The notes under the pieces are model-generated. The model did no database searches and was not told the DNA's origin. It saw only the letters and a list, made by a program, of their open reading frames with translations. A program made the translations under genes and the position numbers. A stretch of DNA of 64,000 nucleotides, taken from assembly GCF_024919275.1 (NCBI RefSeq), contig NZ_JANWGH010000001.1, positions 930,001 to 994,000 on the forward strand, in the 5' to 3' direction. This document shows, piece by piece, positions 44,993 to 54,523 of this stretch (position 1 is its first letter; the number at the start of each line of letters is the position of its first letter). This DNA comes from Algoriphagus limi. GTDB lineage: Bacteria > Bacteroidota > Bacteroidia > Cytophagales > Cyclobacteriaceae.

Positions 44993-46693
44993 TTACTTTT
45001 TGAAAACTTGGATTATGGTTGCAAAAAGCATCACTGATAAACATCCAATGGCATTGTACCATAGAAAACCAATATCCCAAGTGAATCCCCACAACCCAAC
45101 TCCATTTTTGAAGTGAATGATCAGAATTAAAACCTGAGATAACAAAGCAGCTAAAAACACGGCGGATCCTTTTATCCATTTCATGAAAAAGCCTACCATA
45201 AAAATACCTAGGATAGTTCCGTAAAAAAGCGAGCCTAAAAGATTGACAGCTTGAATCAGATTTTCAAAAAGGGAAGCATAAATCGCAAATAAGATTGCAG
45301 CACCTCCCCAAAAAGCGGTAAACAATTTTGAAGACAAAACATAATGCTGATCCTGTTCTTGAGAACGAATAGATCGCTTATACAAATCGATCGTGGTGGT
45401 CGAGCCAAGGGAATTAAGTTCAGAAGCACTTGAAGACATAGCTGCTGAAAAAATTACTGCAAAAAGAAGTCCCACAATCCCTACAGGTAAATGATCCATC
45501 ACGAAACGCATGAAAACATAATCGGTATCTCGTGTTTCAGCTACTGGGTCATTTCTTACAATCAGTTCTTTTACCTCATCTCGAATTTTTTCTTGTTCTT
45601 GCTTTAGTTCAAAAAGTCCCGCCTTCAATTCTGTTTGCTTGATTTCATCACCTGCCTCAATCGCTTGAATCAATTCTTGATAGGCCGCTTTACTTTTTTC
45701 AAAATTCTCTCCAAAACCATTCTGTAATTCCTCAAACTCAGGAGCGTAATTACTTTCTTGAAGTTTTTCGATTTGAACTGTATTAAAAACTACTGGAGGC
45801 TGATAGAATTGGTAAAAAACAAAGACCATAACTCCGATGAACAAAATGATGAACTGCATGGGGACTTTCAAAAATCCATTCATAATCAATCCCATTCTGC
45901 TTTGGCTCAAGGTCTGCCCGGAAAGGTAGCGCTGCACCTGACTTTGATCCGACCCGAAGTAAGACAAAAACAGAAATACCGCCGCAGTCATCCCTGACCA
46001 GACATTATACCGGTCAGAAGGATCAAATTCCAGATTGACCAAATTCAGCTTCTCCATTTTCCCTGCAATATGCAGCGCCTCACCAAATGAAACTGGAAGC
46101 AATTGAATAACGATAATCCCAGCCAAGATCATCCCTCCCATCATTACTGCCATTTGTTGTTTTTGGGTAATAGATACTGCTGCCGTACCTCCAGACACAG
46201 TATAGAGAATCACCACAGCTCCGATAAATACCACTGTCCAGGTCAAATTCCATCCTAAGAGTGTTGAAAGAATAATCGCTGGTGCATAGATGGTAATCCC
46301 CGCAGCCAATCCCCGTTGAATAGTGAATAATAAGGCTGCAAGAGTTCTGGTTTTTAGATCGAAGCGACTTTCAAGGTATTCGTAGGCGGTGTAAACTTTG
46401 AGCCGATAATAAATCGGAATAAAGGCCACAGAAATAATAATCATAGCCAGAGGAAGCCCGAAATAGAATTGAATAAAGCCCATTCCACTTTCATAGGCTT
46501 GCCCAGGTGTACTTAAAAAAGTAATGGCTGACGCTTGGGTAGCCATTATAGAAAGCCCAATGGTCCACCAATTCATGGTATTTCTTCCACGCAAATAGGA
46601 ATCTAAATTTTTCTGACCTCTCGTTTTATAAATCCCATAGGCAGCAATAGCCCCTAATGTTCCAAATAAAACAATCCAATCGAGTGTACTCAT
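44993..46693 (-). CDS. Sodium:solute symporter (SSS family) with a charged insertion
   Basis: A 566-residue membrane transporter of the SSS family that couples sodium to uptake of a small solute. Typical parts: IGLSIMATQASAITFLSTPGQAYESG, FIPIYYRLKVYTAYEYLESRF, SGGTAAVSITQKQQM and SYFGSDQSQVQRYLSGQT. An insert of about 85 residues (305-390, Glu/Lys-rich, likely coiled coil) sits in the loop before the PVGIVGLLFAVIFSAAMSSSAS helix. The gene is coupled by an ATGA overlap to a 34-residue membrane protein and follows the PIG-L gene. Substrate unknown; a sugar or sialic-acid-like compound would fit the deacetylase neighbour. Confidence 0.88.
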   Translation of the reverse strand: MSTLDWIVLFGTLGAIAAYGIYKTRGQKNLDSYLRGRNTMNWWTIGLSIMATQASAITFLSTPGQAYESGMGFIQFYFGLPLAMIIISVAFIPIYYRLKVYTAYEYLESRFDLKTRTLAALLFTIQRGLAAGITIYAPAIILSTLLGWNLTWTVVFIGAVVILYTVSGGTAAVSITQKQQMAVMMGGMILAGIIVIQLLPVSFGEALHIAGKMEKLNLVNLEFDPSDRYNVWSGMTAAVFLFLSYFGSDQSQVQRYLSGQTLSQSRMGLIMNGFLKVPMQFIILFIGVMVFVFYQFYQPPVVFNTVQIEKLQESNYAPEFEELQNGFGENFEKSKAAYQELIQAIEAGDEIKQTELKAGLFELKQEQEKIRDEVKELIVRNDPVAETRDTDYVFMRFVMDHLPVGIVGLLFAVIFSAAMSSSASELNSLGSTTTIDLYKRSIRSQEQDQHYVLSSKLFTAFWGGAAILFAIYASLFENLIQAVNLLGSLFYGTILGIFMVGFFMKWIKGSAVFLAALLSQVLILIIHFKNGVGLWGFTWDIGFLWYNAIGCLSVMLFATIIQVFKK

Positions 46694-46794
46694 GAATAGC
46701 TGGTCATCAAAAGGTAAAACAAGAGTATCAAAACGCCTAGACTAATCATCAAAGCCCAATAGAGGCGATTCCAATTCATGGGTTTTTCTTCCAT
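46690..46794 (-). CDS. 34-residue membrane protein coupled to the symporter
   Basis: A short gene of 35 codons, start MEEKPMNWNRLYWALM at 46794. Residues 10-32 form a single hydrophobic helix (ALMISLGVLILLFYLLM) with a short acidic, Asn-containing cytoplasmic start. Its stop overlaps the ATG of the symporter (ATGA), and it begins 11 bases after the PIG-L stop, so it is part of that operon. Too short for usual gene finders. I infer it is a small subunit of the transporter, like the short helper proteins of other SSS carriers. Alternatively it only helps translational reinitiation. Confidence 0.6.
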   Translation of the reverse strand: MEEKPMNWNRLYWALMISLGVLILLFYLLMTSYS

Positions 46795-46805
46795 TACAAA
46801 GTCGA

Positions 46806-49265
46806 TTATTGCTCCAAGAGATTGATGAATAACTTAACCGCCCCAGGCACTCCAGCTGGTAATTCTCTAAAGAAAGAGAGCCCTGTATAAATAAAATTCC
46901 CCTCTCCGTACTTGGCATAAATCAAAGATCCATTGCTCGGGTCTTCACCGGGATCATTCATGATTAATGGGGTTTCATAAGCGGAATCAAGTTGGCCTGC
47001 GAAATACAATCCTCTTTCCTGAACCCATCCATCAAAATCTGAAGCATTAATTTGATTAGGACTGGAAAGAATAGGATGGTCAAAATCTGCGGTTACCGGA
47101 GCATTCTCTACTGAAACCCTATTTCTTGTGATGGAGAAAGGAAAAGGTCCCAACTGATTGGTGAGCAAACGTGCAGTCGTATTGTATTGTACAATTAAGT
47201 TCCCTCCTGCCCTAACATAGCCCATCAATGCCTGTTGATTTGAGGCTAATTCCTCATTGGTGTTGTATGCACGAATTCCTACAACGATGGATTGAAACTG
47301 AGATAAATAATTAATGTCATAATCACCATCATTAATGATGGTGACTGGATAACCCAATGACTCTAATACATCCGGAATCTCATCACCAGCACCTGGAATA
47401 TAACCAATAGGTTTCTTGGAGATTTTCCAATCTTCTTGAATCCAATCAATCGTAGCAGGGGCAAAATAAGTGAGATGAGGAATATGCTTGTAATTAATTC
47501 GATTGGTAATCAAATCAAATTCCCCTGAATTGGTTTTATAAATCGCTTTGATTTTTCGCTTCCCCATCTCATTGGACATAAACTCCACCTCATATCGCCG
47601 ACGCTTTTGGCCAGGAATATCCTCAGCTTCCAAAATCCTAAATTCAGTTTCGTTTAAGTCTTCAAAATAAAGAACGCCATCTTCGATTTTATCCCGAAAA
47701 TTCACCCAAACAGTAACTTGGGGTTTAATATCACCTATTCCAAAAATGACTTGCTTGGAAAGTTCCAGATCAACTGAAGGAACTACAGCAACAGGCTCCT
47801 TAACTTCTCCATCCACTGGATCATTGAATTTATAATTCAATGAAACTTGAATGCTCATGCTTGCACCATCAATCTCTAATTTCAATTCTGCATAAAGACT
47901 CAGATCATTGAATGGTTTTCCGATCAATTGCTGATCTGAAATGGTATACATAGGTTGGTCAACATCACCATTTAGCCAATAAGGCTGAGAAAATGGGAAT
48001 TCCCGATCAAGGCCCACTTCAACAGATTTACGGTATGGATCATTATTTTTAGCAGAAACAGCTACTTCTAATTGTTCTTCAGAAAGCACTTGAATGCTGG
48101 AAATAGCTAATTCGGTATCAGTTGGGTTATTTACAATTATTTCACCTTGCAAAAGAGCACCCGGAAAAATCGATTCTTGATCTGAGTTGAATTCTATCTC
48201 CACTCCCATTGCTTCCAAAATCAAAGAATTGATTTGATTTTTCTTTTCTTGAACCCAAACTAATTCGTTCGGAAGTTCATCGATTTTTGCTTTAATTTTT
48301 AATAATTCTGGAAGGCTGGAACTTGGTGATTTGAAATCAAAATCATCGATCAATTGATCAATCAACACCTTGGCTTCTTTTCCTGTCTCATAGGATTCCC
48401 ATCTGTCATCTACTCCATCAAAAGGTGAATCAGTAAATGGTTCTCCTTTGATAAATTGGATATGATCCACTGCATTTCCAATTCCCGCTGTAGAACCAAA
48501 CCCTTGTGATTTATGCATAGTACGGCTATCCGCAGCTATTTGGCTATAGGTTTCTCCTAGCAAGGAATTGTAATTTCCCGTAGGAAATTCAAAGTAAATT
48601 TCACCTTCCTCCTCTTGAAATTCACCACGGAAATTATAAGCATTCCAGAAAATCCGTTTTGGGCTCCAAGGCTCTACATATTGAAGTTGATCCGGAAAAG
48701 CCGTTGGATCTCCAGCTAGTGAAAATGCCTCTTCTGCTAAAATTGCGGACGTGGTATGATGACCGTGAGTTACTCCAGGAATCGTATTAAATCGGGTAAT
48801 AATGATATCTGGCCGGAATTTCCGAACTACCCAAACCACATCTGAAAGGATTGTTTCACGATCCCAGTTTTGTAAGGTCTCATCTGGGTTTTTACTGTAG
48901 CCAAAATCTTTCGCCCTGGTAAAAAACTGTCTACCTCCATCAGTTTCTCGGGCCTTCAGGAGCTCTTGAGTACGAATTTGTCCTAAGCCAATACCTAACT
49001 CAGGGCCAATCAAATTTTGTCCACCATCTCCCCGAGTTAAACTTAAATAGGCAACTTGAGCTTTTGTCTCATTTGCCAAATAGGCTATTAATCGGGTATT
49101 TTCATCGTCGGGATGAGCCGCCACGTATAAAACCCGCTTCGTTTCCCTCAACTTGAGAAGTTCATGATAAATAGAGGAAGAAGGAATTGATTGGGAAATT
49201 ACCGGCGAATAAAGCCCAAGTATCAGGGCTATGGCTATAGGAAAGAACGCAAAAGATTTCTTCAT
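46806..49265 (-). CDS. PIG-L family deacetylase, large
   Basis: A 819-residue exported protein. The first 23 residues are a signal peptide ending SPVISQS. PIG-L deacetylase motifs are at about 45-190: LYVAAHPDDEN (zinc ligands His, Asp), RGDGGQN and GVTHGHHTTSAI (His). PIG-L enzymes remove the acetyl group of N-acetylglucosamine-type sugars. The remaining 600 residues hold beta-sandwich-like segments (about 340-600) and a C-terminal class I amidotransferase-like domain (about 645-815, VVGIRAYNTNEELA, GGNLIVQYNTT, LYFAGQLDS) found in large Bacteroidota members. It heads the symporter operon, so the product may be imported by that transporter. Confidence 0.88.
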   Translation of the reverse strand: MKKSFAFFPIAIALILGLYSPVISQSIPSSSIYHELLKLRETKRVLYVAAHPDDENTRLIAYLANETKAQVAYLSLTRGDGGQNLIGPELGIGLGQIRTQELLKARETDGGRQFFTRAKDFGYSKNPDETLQNWDRETILSDVVWVVRKFRPDIIITRFNTIPGVTHGHHTTSAILAEEAFSLAGDPTAFPDQLQYVEPWSPKRIFWNAYNFRGEFQEEEGEIYFEFPTGNYNSLLGETYSQIAADSRTMHKSQGFGSTAGIGNAVDHIQFIKGEPFTDSPFDGVDDRWESYETGKEAKVLIDQLIDDFDFKSPSSSLPELLKIKAKIDELPNELVWVQEKKNQINSLILEAMGVEIEFNSDQESIFPGALLQGEIIVNNPTDTELAISSIQVLSEEQLEVAVSAKNNDPYRKSVEVGLDREFPFSQPYWLNGDVDQPMYTISDQQLIGKPFNDLSLYAELKLEIDGASMSIQVSLNYKFNDPVDGEVKEPVAVVPSVDLELSKQVIFGIGDIKPQVTVWVNFRDKIEDGVLYFEDLNETEFRILEAEDIPGQKRRRYEVEFMSNEMGKRKIKAIYKTNSGEFDLITNRINYKHIPHLTYFAPATIDWIQEDWKISKKPIGYIPGAGDEIPDVLESLGYPVTIINDGDYDINYLSQFQSIVVGIRAYNTNEELASNQQALMGYVRAGGNLIVQYNTTARLLTNQLGPFPFSITRNRVSVENAPVTADFDHPILSSPNQINASDFDGWVQERGLYFAGQLDSAYETPLIMNDPGEDPSNGSLIYAKYGEGNFIYTGLSFFRELPAGVPGAVKLFINLLEQ

Positions 49266-49367
49266 GAAAAAAACACAATTCTATCAGATAGCAAGCTACC
49301 ATTAGCCTTGGGTAAATAAAATAAATTTTTGATTAGTGGAATCTATCGAATCTATGTTCCACCATGT

Positions 49368-50477
49368 TTATTTGAAGCTATATCCAACTGTAAACTCAAA
49401 AAAGTCTGCCTTGAGTTTATGAGCTTTGATTTGGATTCCGGTGAAAACCTGATTATTCAAACTATACCGAAGCCCTACTCTTTCATAGAACCAAGTAAAC
49501 TCCTGATTTTCTTCATTTCTATGCAGGTATACTCCGAAACCAACAGGAATATATAAGTTTTCCGTAAGCTTCCATTCCCAAGCACCTGCTGCCGCAATGC
49601 TAGTTTGATCCCAAAAAGAAACATCAGAAAGGCCTTCTCGATCCTTAAGCCCAGGAGCAAAAAATACATCTAGCCCAATTCCATATCGATATTTATAAGA
49701 CTTCTCCCACATATAGGTCAAATTCGCTCCACCTCTAAAATAGGAAGCACCTCCTACCTCATAATTTTTTGAGCCTAAATAAACCGCAGTATTCCAATAT
49801 CCTTTCTGAAGAAGTTCAGGTCTTTCCCAAAGTTCGGGTGTTTGTGCTTCACGTTTATCAAAATTATATCGCACTCCCACCGAGAAAGGTACAAGGTTTA
49901 TTCCCGCATTCGGCTTTTTGGTAGATCCATTGGAAAAATGCTTGATACCAAGCATAAGAAATAAGTGGGTCTGTTCTGTAAGAAAGTAATTGCCTTTGAT
50001 TCCTAAGTGGATATAACTATTCAATTCTGAGCCTATGTATCTATTTAACGGGTTTTCAAGAGAATCATAGGGATTAAGATTAAACCCTAAACCCAAATGA
50101 CCGAAATAGGAAAAGTTCACTTTTCGATCTTTAGAAAACTCTTTGAAAGGAATATCAAAAAACCAATAAACTCCTTGAGGCCTTCCAATTTCGGATTGAT
50201 ATGGAAGAGTGGTAGAAATCCCTATTCCAAAAACAGGATATCTGTAAATTTGACCGTAATAAGAATTAGTGTTTTTTCTCCAACCTAATCTCACGTCAAC
50301 TGCATGATAGGAGACTAAATCTTTTATTGCATTTGCCCAAGGCTGACCATTGCTGATTAAAGGGCCAGATTCAAAAGAAGCTTCTAAAACTTTTTTGTAC
50401 TCCTTCTGACTCCATGCTTTTATTGAGCAGGCGAAAAGTAAAAAAAACACAAAATAAATCTTCACAACCTTCCTCAT
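49368..50477 (-). CDS. PagL-like lipid A deacylase
   Basis: A 369-residue outer-membrane protein with signal peptide (SIKAWSQ). It fits the acyloxyacyl hydrolase/lipid A 3-O-deacylase (PagL) family: HFSNGS (His180, Ser182) agrees with the HxSN motif of the active site and is followed by KKPNAGIN. Beta-hairpin strands run to the end (FTGIQIKAHKLKADFFEFTVGYSFK in part), and the last residue is not the common Phe. PagL removes the 3-O acyl chain of lipid A, lowering its immune recognition. At about 370 residues it is longer than PagL of Pseudomonas (about 150-170), with an N-terminal extension and extra barrel strands. A role in envelope remodelling is inferred. Confidence 0.75.
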   Translation of the reverse strand: MRKVVKIYFVFFLLFACSIKAWSQKEYKKVLEASFESGPLISNGQPWANAIKDLVSYHAVDVRLGWRKNTNSYYGQIYRYPVFGIGISTTLPYQSEIGRPQGVYWFFDIPFKEFSKDRKVNFSYFGHLGLGFNLNPYDSLENPLNRYIGSELNSYIHLGIKGNYFLTEQTHLFLMLGIKHFSNGSTKKPNAGINLVPFSVGVRYNFDKREAQTPELWERPELLQKGYWNTAVYLGSKNYEVGGASYFRGGANLTYMWEKSYKYRYGIGLDVFFAPGLKDREGLSDVSFWDQTSIAAAGAWEWKLTENLYIPVGFGVYLHRNEENQEFTWFYERVGLRYSLNNQVFTGIQIKAHKLKADFFEFTVGYSFK

Positions 50478-50619
50478 GCCTTAGACCATAAACAGTTGAA
50501 ATTCAAGATAAAAAAACATATCATTTTCTTGATTTCAAGCCTTTTAACAAAAAATTATACTTTAAATTTTAATCAATTCTTACTTGATCAAAAAATGATC
50601 CAAAGCGATTAAAACAAAA

Positions 50620-50641
50620 AAAGCTGCCAGTTGGCAGCTTT
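50620..50641 (-). terminator. Terminator after the TPR gene
   Basis: Nine-base stem AAAGCTGCC / GGCAGCTTT with a 4-base loop, preceded on the plus strand by an A-run, so on the minus strand a T-run (TTTTTTTG) follows. It terminates the gyrA-TPR unit. Confidence 0.75.
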
Positions 50642-50659
50642 TTAAAAGTTTTACTTTTC

Positions 50660-51868
50660 TTATCGATCCATCCAGTTAGGACCTAGCAATTCGATAAGCT
50701 TCTTGTTATATTTTTCAGCTTCAGCATCATTCTTCAGACGAGTGTGGATTTGGTAAAGAATCTCCATAATTCCAGTATCTTCAGGTTTGATCTCAAGAGA
50801 TTTCTCAAAATACTTCACAGCGTCAGCGTAGTATCCATTTGCTTCCTCACCCATGGACTGAGATCTTTTTTCCCATTCTTCATCAGAAAGAGAGTTTAGC
50901 TCAGCAAGCACTTCTCTAGCCTTTTCAATCAAAAGAGCAGCAGTGTAATAGTTACCTTCGTAGAAATTAGGGTCAATTTCAACTGATTTCTTATAATCTG
51001 CCAAAGCACCTTCTACGTCACCAGATTGCTCTTTCAAATAACCGGATCTCAAAAGAATAGAAGTGTTATTAGGATCATTCTTCAAAGCCTCTTGGATTTG
51101 AGCCATAGCCTCATCCATTTTGTTCAATTGAAGCAACAATTGGATTTCATACTCAGCCAAAACTTTATCAGATGGATACTCTTCTTTTCCGCGAGTAACG
51201 ATTTCGTAAGCTCCTTCAGGATTTTGTTGCTCTGTGGAAAGAATTTGAACCAAGAAATAGTATGCGTTCAGTTTATTATATCCAGGTACATCCAACAATG
51301 CCATAAAGTGTCTTTTAGCATCCTCAAATCTTCCCAAATCGTTGGCAAGGAAGCCTGCATTGTAATGGATGGTAGTATCCTGAGGATCAACTTTACCTGC
51401 AAGATTGAAAAACTCATAAGCCATCTCATAATCATCCATGTTGTATTGAGCGATAGCTTTATCAAAGGATACGTTTTTCAATTTATTGATAGAGTTTGGT
51501 CTTAGGTTATCAGGAGCACCAGGGATATCCTCTTCCCAAATATCTTCACCTACACCATTCTCTTTATCTTCGCCTCCCATTTTGAAAGCCTCCATGAAAG
51601 TATCAAAAGAGGAGTTTCCGCTTTCAAGAGTCTCCATGGTGTTTGAGGAATCAGAAGCAAACATACCCAAGTAAATCTGAGCTTTCAATAGGGTAGTTTC
51701 TGGATCGGAACCAGTTTCTGGGTCTTGTAGAGCAGCCTCGATTTCACTAAGGGCAGTAGCGTAATCACCACTTTTTAGGTTCTTCTCAGCAGATCTTACT
51801 ACTTTTTTTTGTCCAAAGGCCAAGGTTGTAGCACCAACCAAGACCATTGATAGAATTAGCTTTTTCAT
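50660..51868 (-). CDS. TPR repeat protein, exported
   Basis: A 402-residue exported protein with signal peptide ending TLAFGQK. TPR units are seen throughout: AEKNLKSGDYATALSEIEAAL, AIAQYNMDDYEMAYEFFNLAG, YNAGFLANDLGRFEDAKRHF, LLLQLNKMDEAMAQIQEAL, LRSGYLKEQSGDVEGALADY and ADAVKYFEKSLEI. The first repeats resemble the stress-response TPR proteins of Bacteroidota that follow gyrA, an arrangement I recall as conserved. It lies 28 bases downstream of gyrA and ends in a terminator, so it is transcribed with gyrA. The function is unknown. Confidence 0.82.
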   Translation of the reverse strand: MKKLILSMVLVGATTLAFGQKKVVRSAEKNLKSGDYATALSEIEAALQDPETGSDPETTLLKAQIYLGMFASDSSNTMETLESGNSSFDTFMEAFKMGGEDKENGVGEDIWEEDIPGAPDNLRPNSINKLKNVSFDKAIAQYNMDDYEMAYEFFNLAGKVDPQDTTIHYNAGFLANDLGRFEDAKRHFMALLDVPGYNKLNAYYFLVQILSTEQQNPEGAYEIVTRGKEEYPSDKVLAEYEIQLLLQLNKMDEAMAQIQEALKNDPNNTSILLRSGYLKEQSGDVEGALADYKKSVEIDPNFYEGNYYTAALLIEKAREVLAELNSLSDEEWEKRSQSMGEEANGYYADAVKYFEKSLEIKPEDTGIMEILYQIHTRLKNDAEAEKYNKKLIELLGPNWMDR

Positions 51869-51896
51869 TATTAGCGTTTATCTTTTTTAAGGTTGA

Positions 51897-54428
51897 TTAT
51901 TCTTGGTTTTCAGAGGAGTTATCAGTTTCCTCTTCGTTATTTTCCGCAATTTGTGAAGAATCTGATTCTTCTTCATCTTCTTCCCTAGAGATTTTTTCAA
52001 CTGAAGAGATTTCATCACCTTCTGAAATCTTAATCAGTCGCACTCCTTGGGTAGCTCTTCCCATGACTCTAAGGTCATCTACCGAAATTCGAATAGTGAT
52101 TCCGGATTTATTAATAATCATTAAGTCATCTGTATCCACCACCTCTTTGATTGCTACCAAAGCGCCCGTCTTTTCTGTGGTATTCATGGCTTTCACACCT
52201 TTTCCTCCACGATTGGTGATTCTGTATTCTTCTAGGTTAGAACGTTTTCCATAACCTTTCTCCGAAACCACCAATAGGGTTGCATTTCCTTCAGAGGCAC
52301 ATACCATGCCAACGACATAGTCATTAACATCATTTAAGGTGATGGCCTTAACCCCTGTTGCTGTTCTACCCATTGGCCTCACTGCAGACTCATGGAAGTG
52401 AATAGCTCGACCTGATTTTGCAGCGATTACAATGTGTTGATCACCATTGGTCATATCCACATTCACCAACTGATCATCTTCACGAATATTCAATGCAATG
52501 ATACCATTGGTTCGTGGACGGCTATATTGCTCCAATGTGGTCTTTTTAATCACACCCTTTTTGGTTACCATTACCAGGAAGTGATTATTGATGTAATCCT
52601 GATCATTCAAATCATTAACCTGAATAATCGCTCGGATTTTATCATCTGAAGCAATATTAATCAAGTTTTGAATTGGTCTACCTTTTGAAGTCTTGCTTCC
52701 TTCTGGAATGGCATAGGTCTTCAGCCAGAATAACTTACCTTGGTCAGTAAAGATTAAAAGGTAATTATGCGTGGAAGCCGTGAATAGATATTCAGTAAAA
52801 TCATCTTCTTTGGTACTCACACCTCTTGAACCAACTCCTCCACGTCCTTGAGTTCTATATTCTGTTAAAGCGGTTCGCTTCACATATCCTTGGTGGGAAA
52901 CTGTGATAATGACTTCCTCATTTGGAATCATATCCTCATAGCTGAAGTCTTCGGCATTATGCTCGATTTCAGTACGACGATCATCGCCATAGCGCTCCTT
53001 CATCTCAAGAAGCTCTGTTTTGATGATATCCATTCGTCTGTCCTCATTGGCAAGAATATCTTTCAACTCTTCGATCAAGGCCATGATTTCCTTATACTCC
53101 TGCACGATTTTGTCCCGTTCCATTCCGGTCAATCGTTGCAATCTCATATCCAAAATGGCTCTTGCTTGGATTTCACTTAATTCAAAGCGCTCCATCAAAC
53201 CATTCCGAGCAGTTTCCGGATCAGCAGAATTTCGAATTAAAGCAATCACCTCATCCAGATTATCCAAAGCAATAAGATACCCTTGTAAGATGTGAGCTCT
53301 CTTTTCAGCTTCTTTTAACTCATACTGAGTTCTTCTGACTACTACTTCATGTCGGTGATTGACATAATGTAAGATCAGGTCCTTCAGATTAAGCGTCTGA
53401 GGACGACCTTTCACAAGCGCTACATTATTAACTGAAAATGAGGTCTGTAGCTGCGTTTGCTTATACAAATTATTAAGAACTACATTAGAAATTGCATCCT
53501 TTTTTAATTCGTATACAATGCGCATTCCTGATCGATCAGACTCATCGCGGATTGCAGAAATTCCTTCTATTTTCTTTTCATTGATTAAGGCAGCAGTCTT
53601 TTCAACCATACTTGCCTTATTCACCATATATGGGATTTCGGTAATGACAATCATTTCCCTATTCCCATTGTCCTTGGTTTCAATGTTTGCCTTACCCCTT
53701 ACAACGATACGACCTCGGCCTGTTTCAAATGCTGCCTTTACTCCATTGTAACCGTAAATAATACCACCTGTAGGAAAATCTGGAGCAATAATATGTTCCA
53801 TCAATTCAGCAACTGTGATATCTCTGTTGTCAATGTAGGCTACAATTCCATCGATAACCTCGCTCAAATTGTGGGGCGCCATGTTAGTGGCCATACCTAC
53901 TGCAATACCGGAAGCTCCATTCAACAATAAAGCAGGAACTTTTGCCGGCAATACAACTGGCTCTTTGAGAGAATCGTCAAAGTTGAATTGGAAGTCGACT
54001 GTATCCTTATTGATATCTACCAAAAGCTCCTCAGCTATTCGCTTGAGTCTAGCCTCGGTGTATCGCATGGCAGCTGGGTTATCCCCATCGATGGAACCAA
54101 AGTTACCTTGGCCATCAACAAGCTGATATCTCAAGGACCAAGGCTGGGCCATACGGACCATTGTATCGTATACAGCAGAATCACCATGCGGATGATACTT
54201 ACCTAGTACCTCACCGACAATTCTCGCCGACTTTTTATAGGGTTTATTATGCAAAACGCCCAGTTCTTGCATCCCGTAAAGAATTCTTCGGTGAACGGGC
54301 TTGAGTCCGTCTCGGACGTCTGGAAGGGCTCTTGAAACAATAACCGACATCGAATAATCGATGTAGGCTCCACGCATTTCCTCCTCAATATTGATAGGAA
54401 TAATATTCTCGTTTTCTCCTTGGGCCAT
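51897..54428 (-). CDS. gyrA: DNA gyrase subunit A
   Basis: A 843-residue topoisomerase subunit that introduces negative supercoils with GyrB, which is not in the window. [31 protein letters not shown] is the N-terminal block, [17 protein letters not shown] the quinolone-binding region (Ser and Asp present at the usual positions), and [10 protein letters not shown] holds the active-site tyrosine. The C-terminal pinwheel begins after about residue 530. The GyrA box reads QGRGGVG, where E. coli has QRRGGKG. The acidic, Ser/Glu-rich tail ([11 protein letters not shown]) follows. The gene is 28 bases before the TPR gene. Confidence 0.96.
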   Translation of the reverse strand: MAQGENENIIPINIEEEMRGAYIDYSMSVIVSRALPDVRDGLKPVHRRILYGMQELGVLHNKPYKKSARIVGEVLGKYHPHGDSAVYDTMVRMAQPWSLRYQLVDGQGNFGSIDGDNPAAMRYTEARLKRIAEELLVDINKDTVDFQFNFDDSLKEPVVLPAKVPALLLNGASGIAVGMATNMAPHNLSEVIDGIVAYIDNRDITVAELMEHIIAPDFPTGGIIYGYNGVKAAFETGRGRIVVRGKANIETKDNGNREMIVITEIPYMVNKASMVEKTAALINEKKIEGISAIRDESDRSGMRIVYELKKDAISNVVLNNLYKQTQLQTSFSVNNVALVKGRPQTLNLKDLILHYVNHRHEVVVRRTQYELKEAEKRAHILQGYLIALDNLDEVIALIRNSADPETARNGLMERFELSEIQARAILDMRLQRLTGMERDKIVQEYKEIMALIEELKDILANEDRRMDIIKTELLEMKERYGDDRRTEIEHNAEDFSYEDMIPNEEVIITVSHQGYVKRTALTEYRTQGRGGVGSRGVSTKEDDFTEYLFTASTHNYLLIFTDQGKLFWLKTYAIPEGSKTSKGRPIQNLINIASDDKIRAIIQVNDLNDQDYINNHFLVMVTKKGVIKKTTLEQYSRPRTNGIIALNIREDDQLVNVDMTNGDQHIVIAAKSGRAIHFHESAVRPMGRTATGVKAITLNDVNDYVVGMVCASEGNATLLVVSEKGYGKRSNLEEYRITNRGGKGVKAMNTTEKTGALVAIKEVVDTDDLMIINKSGITIRISVDDLRVMGRATQGVRLIKISEGDEISSVEKISREEDEEESDSSQIAENNEEETDNSSENQE

Positions 54429-54523
54429 ATAAAGCTATTTCACAGGGTAGATTAAGGCCGCAAGATAGTAAAAACGCCCTGCTTTTGAAAAGGGAAATTC
54501 AAAGTCTAGAAGCTAAATCTGAA

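Noticed and set aside
50478..50659. Possible RNA gene in the 180-base gap between the PagL-like and TPR genes
   Set aside because: AT-rich without stable structure beyond the terminator hairpin at 50620-50641.
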